This document shows positions 61,678 through 64,000 of a stretch of DNA of 64,000 nt, piece after piece. The position numbers were made by a program, and so were the translations under genes. The notes beneath the pieces are model-generated. The model saw nothing but the letters and a program-made list of their open reading frames with translations, had not been told where the DNA came from and did no database searches. Position 1 is the stretch's first letter; each line of letters opens with the position of its first letter. The DNA is from JBCAXA01 sp038534295 (lineage in GTDB: Bacteria > Pseudomonadota > Gammaproteobacteria > Steroidobacterales > Woeseiaceae), in the NCBI GenBank assembly GCA_038534295.1, contig JBCAXA010000003.1, positions 186,001 through 250,000 on the forward strand, in the 5' to 3' direction.

Positions 61678-61848
61678 GGTAGGCAAATAACAATTATGAC
61701 AATACCGTCGTGTCGTCATCGGTCACGGCTAGAGCTGCGCAAGGACGGCGGCAATGCTCATCCTAGAACCGCAACGGCGCGCGGGAACCCTGGCGCAAAC
61801 GGTGCCGTCATGCATCGACGGCGCTGTAGAACAAGTGGGAGCGCGACG

Positions 61849-64000
61849 ATGAGAACAGCAAACAGCTGGTCGAGCTTGTGGGCGCGGTTGCTATGTTGTG
61901 TCGGCAGCTGCGGTTTGGTGATCGGGTGCGCCGTTGCCCAGGAATCCAGCGAAACCGAGATACGCGAAGAGATCGCGGCGGCAAACATGCGTGATGCAGT
62001 TATTGTCGACTGTCAGCTGCCCGGCAAACTCCGCAAGCTCGGCGGCACAAGAACGTACCTGACACCAGGTCAACTCATTCGCACGGCGGCAGTTACCTGC
62101 CGAAGCCGCGGTGGCGAATACACGCTCGGTGATTTGGCGAGCGGCACACTGTCGCTGCAGCGCTGGACTGGTCCGGCCGAAGATGGCGACGCGGAGGCGC
62201 AGTACTACGTAGCGCGAATCTACGCCAACGGCATGGACAATGTGCCGGTTAGCTATGACCAAGCGGCAGTTTGGTATCAGAAAGCGTCGGACCAAGGCCA
62301 CAACGAGGCGATGCAGGAACTTGGCTATCTCTACGAACAGGGCCTTGGCGTCGAGCAAGATGCACTGCTAGCGCTAAATCTACAGCGCAAGGCATCAGGA
62401 CTCGGCGATGATCTTGACTACGCGTACAAGATTGCTGACGCCGAAGCGATTGCGGACGATCTCACTGAGCGATTAGCGATAGCCAACGCGGCGTTGCGTG
62501 ATTCGCAGCTCGAAGCGCAACGCATGGAAGATCGACTCGCGCACGCGCGCAACACCAGCAGGGCGCATGAGCAGCGCGCTGCAGAGTTACTCGCCGAGCT
62601 CAACGCCAGGCGCGATACCCCCGCCGGTCAGCCGCAGGCCGACGTCAGCGCATTGGAAGCCGATCTCGACGTCGCCAAGCAGGAGCTCGCCACGAGTCAG
62701 GCTGAAATAGTTAGCCTAGAAAAAGAACGAGATGCCGTTAATGCACAGCTTGCGCTGCAATTGCTTGGCGGTCAGGCGGCCCAGCTCGAGCTGCGCGAAC
62801 TGCGCGCACGCACGGCAACCGCCGAGCAAAAAACCGAGGATTTGTCGGAGCAATTGGCCGACAACCAGCAACGCCTCATTCAGACCGACCAAGAACTGCA
62901 AGAACTTCGGCTGGCGTATCGCGACCAGTCCGATCAGCTTGCCGCCGACACGCTGCGATTGAGTGCCGCTCGCACGAAGTCCGCATCGGATGCAGCGGCG
63001 TATGTCGCCGCTCAGCAAGCGAAACTAGCGGCCAAGAGTGCCCGGGTTGCGACGCTCGAATCTGAAGTTAATTCACTGCGCGAGCAGCTCAGTGCGGTCC
63101 AGGGCGCTGACGAGACTGCCAACTTGCGCCAGGCGCTGCAGCAGCAACAGGCGCGTTACGACACAGAATTGGCGGAGCTGCGCGCCGAACGCGAGCAACT
63201 GGAAGTCGACTCGAATCGCAACGAGCAGCAACTGACTGCGTTGTTCAATACCGCGAAGCAGCAACTCAAGACGATGGGTCTCGAGCTGCAGCGTCGCAAA
63301 GTCGAGATCGACACGCTGGCGGCCGAAGCAGATCAACTCCGCGGCCGGGTCGGTGAACTCGAGAATGAGCAGATTCTTGCGTACGAGCAGTCCGGCGCCG
63401 AGGCATCGCGGCTTTCTGCGCAGCTAACTCAATCACGTGAGCAGGCGGCGGCACTGCGCAACACGCTCGCGCAGGTTCAGGCTGAAAAGTCGGTGCTCAA
63501 TGCCGAACTGGCCAGCAAACAAGCAGAGCTGCAAACCGCATTGGCTGCTGGTCAAGCGGCAGAGACCGCAGAGATCGAGCTGCTCAATGCACAAATCGCC
63601 GCTAGCCGCAGCACGATAAAGGCCAAGGATCTGCGAATCTCAACGCTTGAAAAACAAGTTCGCGACATGGACTTCGAACTCAGCGAGTTGAAAGCAGCTG
63701 CCGGTAGCGAGCCGCAAATGCCGGTCGAAATGCAAAACGCAATGGCGGTGTTGCAGCTGGCGCGGTCGTCGGAAGAGCCAAACCTCGGCAACTTTCACGC
63801 GCTACTGATTGCGAATGAAAAGTACGAGAACCTCGAGGACCTGACGACACCGGTTCGAGATTCGTACGAGATTGGCAAGATGCTGACCGAGCATTACGGA
63901 TTCAGCGTCGAAGTGGTCGAGAACGCAACGACCGATGACATCATGCGCACGCTGCACCGCTACTCAAACACGATGACCGCCGAGGACAATCTGCTGATCT
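61849..64000 (+). CDS. Exported SEL1/coiled-coil/caspase-like protein, cut by window end
   Basis: At least 717 residues, open to the window edge. GGGAG lies seven bases before the ATG. A signal sequence (LVIGCAVAQ, possibly a lipobox) precedes SEL1-like repeats (about 105-185: AQYYVARIYANGMDNVPVSY, YLYEQGLGVEQDALLAL). A very long Glu/Gln/Ala-rich coiled coil spans about 200-620. The last part (FHALLIANEKYENLEDLTTP and VRDSYEIGKMLTEHYGFSVE) is the start of a caspase-fold peptidase C14 domain. The catalytic His and Cys lie beyond the window. A large envelope protease or scaffold; role unknown. Confidence 0.85.
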   Translation, partial: MRTANSWSSLWARLLCCVGSCGLVIGCAVAQESSETEIREEIAAANMRDAVIVDCQLPGKLRKLGGTRTYLTPGQLIRTAAVTCRSRGGEYTLGDLASGTLSLQRWTGPAEDGDAEAQYYVARIYANGMDNVPVSYDQAAVWYQKASDQGHNEAMQELGYLYEQGLGVEQDALLALNLQRKASGLGDDLDYAYKIADAEAIADDLTERLAIANAALRDSQLEAQRMEDRLAHARNTSRAHEQRAAELLAELNARRDTPAGQPQADVSALEADLDVAKQELATSQAEIVSLEKERDAVNAQLALQLLGGQAAQLELRELRARTATAEQKTEDLSEQLADNQQRLIQTDQELQELRLAYRDQSDQLAADTLRLSAARTKSASDAAAYVAAQQAKLAAKSARVATLESEVNSLREQLSAVQGADETANLRQALQQQQARYDTELAELRAEREQLEVDSNRNEQQLTALFNTAKQQLKTMGLELQRRKVEIDTLAAEADQLRGRVGELENEQILAYEQSGAEASRLSAQLTQSREQAAALRNTLAQVQAEKSVLNAELASKQAELQTALAAGQAAETAEIELLNAQIAASRSTIKAKDLRISTLEKQVRDMDFELSELKAAAGSEPQMPVEMQNAMAVLQLARSSEEPNLGNFHALLIANEKYENLEDLTTPVRDSYEIGKMLTEHYGFSVEVVENATTDDIMRTLHRYSNTMTAEDNLLI

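Overview
The window reads as chromosomal DNA of a free-living Gammaproteobacterium, probably marine. This is inferred from the moderately high GC content, many DUF3313/DUF4136 lipoproteins, DUF481 and MipA/OmpV outer-membrane proteins, TolB-like/TPR sensors, and sigma-54 and LytTR regulation. No rRNA, tRNA, CRISPR array, transposase or phage gene was recognised. Genes are densely packed on both strands.

Positions 1-13,400: the end of a ROK-family gene, transaldolase, a series of exported proteins and lipoproteins, two homologous formylglycine-type sulfatases facing each other, outer-membrane barrels (DUF481 and another), and a TolB-like/TPR membrane protein. Positions 13,500-18,300: a winged-helix/TPR membrane regulator, two tandem secreted paralogs and a metzincin-type protease. 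Positions 18,300-25,800: a Tat-exported PhoX-like phosphatase behind a likely Pho box, a MipA/OmpV barrel co-transcribed with a membrane LytTR regulator behind LytTR-like direct repeats, a thioredoxin-like protein, a BLUF photoreceptor, a 50-residue membrane protein and an exported isoaspartyl methyltransferase. Positions 26,000-30,060: an overlapping three-gene operon of NCS1 permease, hydantoinase/oxoprolinase-like protein and DUF917 protein. Positions 30,100-42,000: cardiolipin synthase, an ECF-like sigma factor with a partner Ser/Thr kinase, a lipoprotein serine hydrolase with thrombospondin type 3 repeats, CutA, and a small SPFH / PH-domain / ribbon-helix-helix operon with a regular 11-bp operator.

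Positions 42,000-60,700 hold the most remarkable part: a secretion locus for small double-glycine-leader peptides. Four precursor genes share the leader pattern D-L-x4-E-L-(D)-x2-A/M-x(3-5)-G-G. Three of them, plus a 43-residue Asp-rich microprotein gene, sit behind near-perfect sigma-54 promoters. Around them lie a peptidase-containing ABC transporter (C39 protease, with two cyclic-nucleotide-binding-like domains in front), an HlyD-type adaptor, a NodT-type outer-membrane factor, a cytoplasmic parvulin, a sigma-54 activator without receiver domain, a Ser/Thr kinase, a PP2C phosphatase, a double-FHA membrane protein and an FHA-SulP-STAS fusion. The inferred picture is a type I export machine for peptides, transcribed by sigma-54 RNA polymerase and tuned by a threonine-phosphorylation circuit resembling the kinase/phosphatase/FHA circuit known from type VI secretion.

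Positions 60,700-64,000: an alpha/beta-hydrolase lipoprotein and the start of a large exported protein with SEL1-like repeats, a long coiled coil and a caspase-fold (peptidase C14) domain, cut by the window edge. Several gene starts were moved to internal ATG/GTG/TTG codons where a ribosome binding site or the domain boundary argued for it; those choices are stated in each entry.
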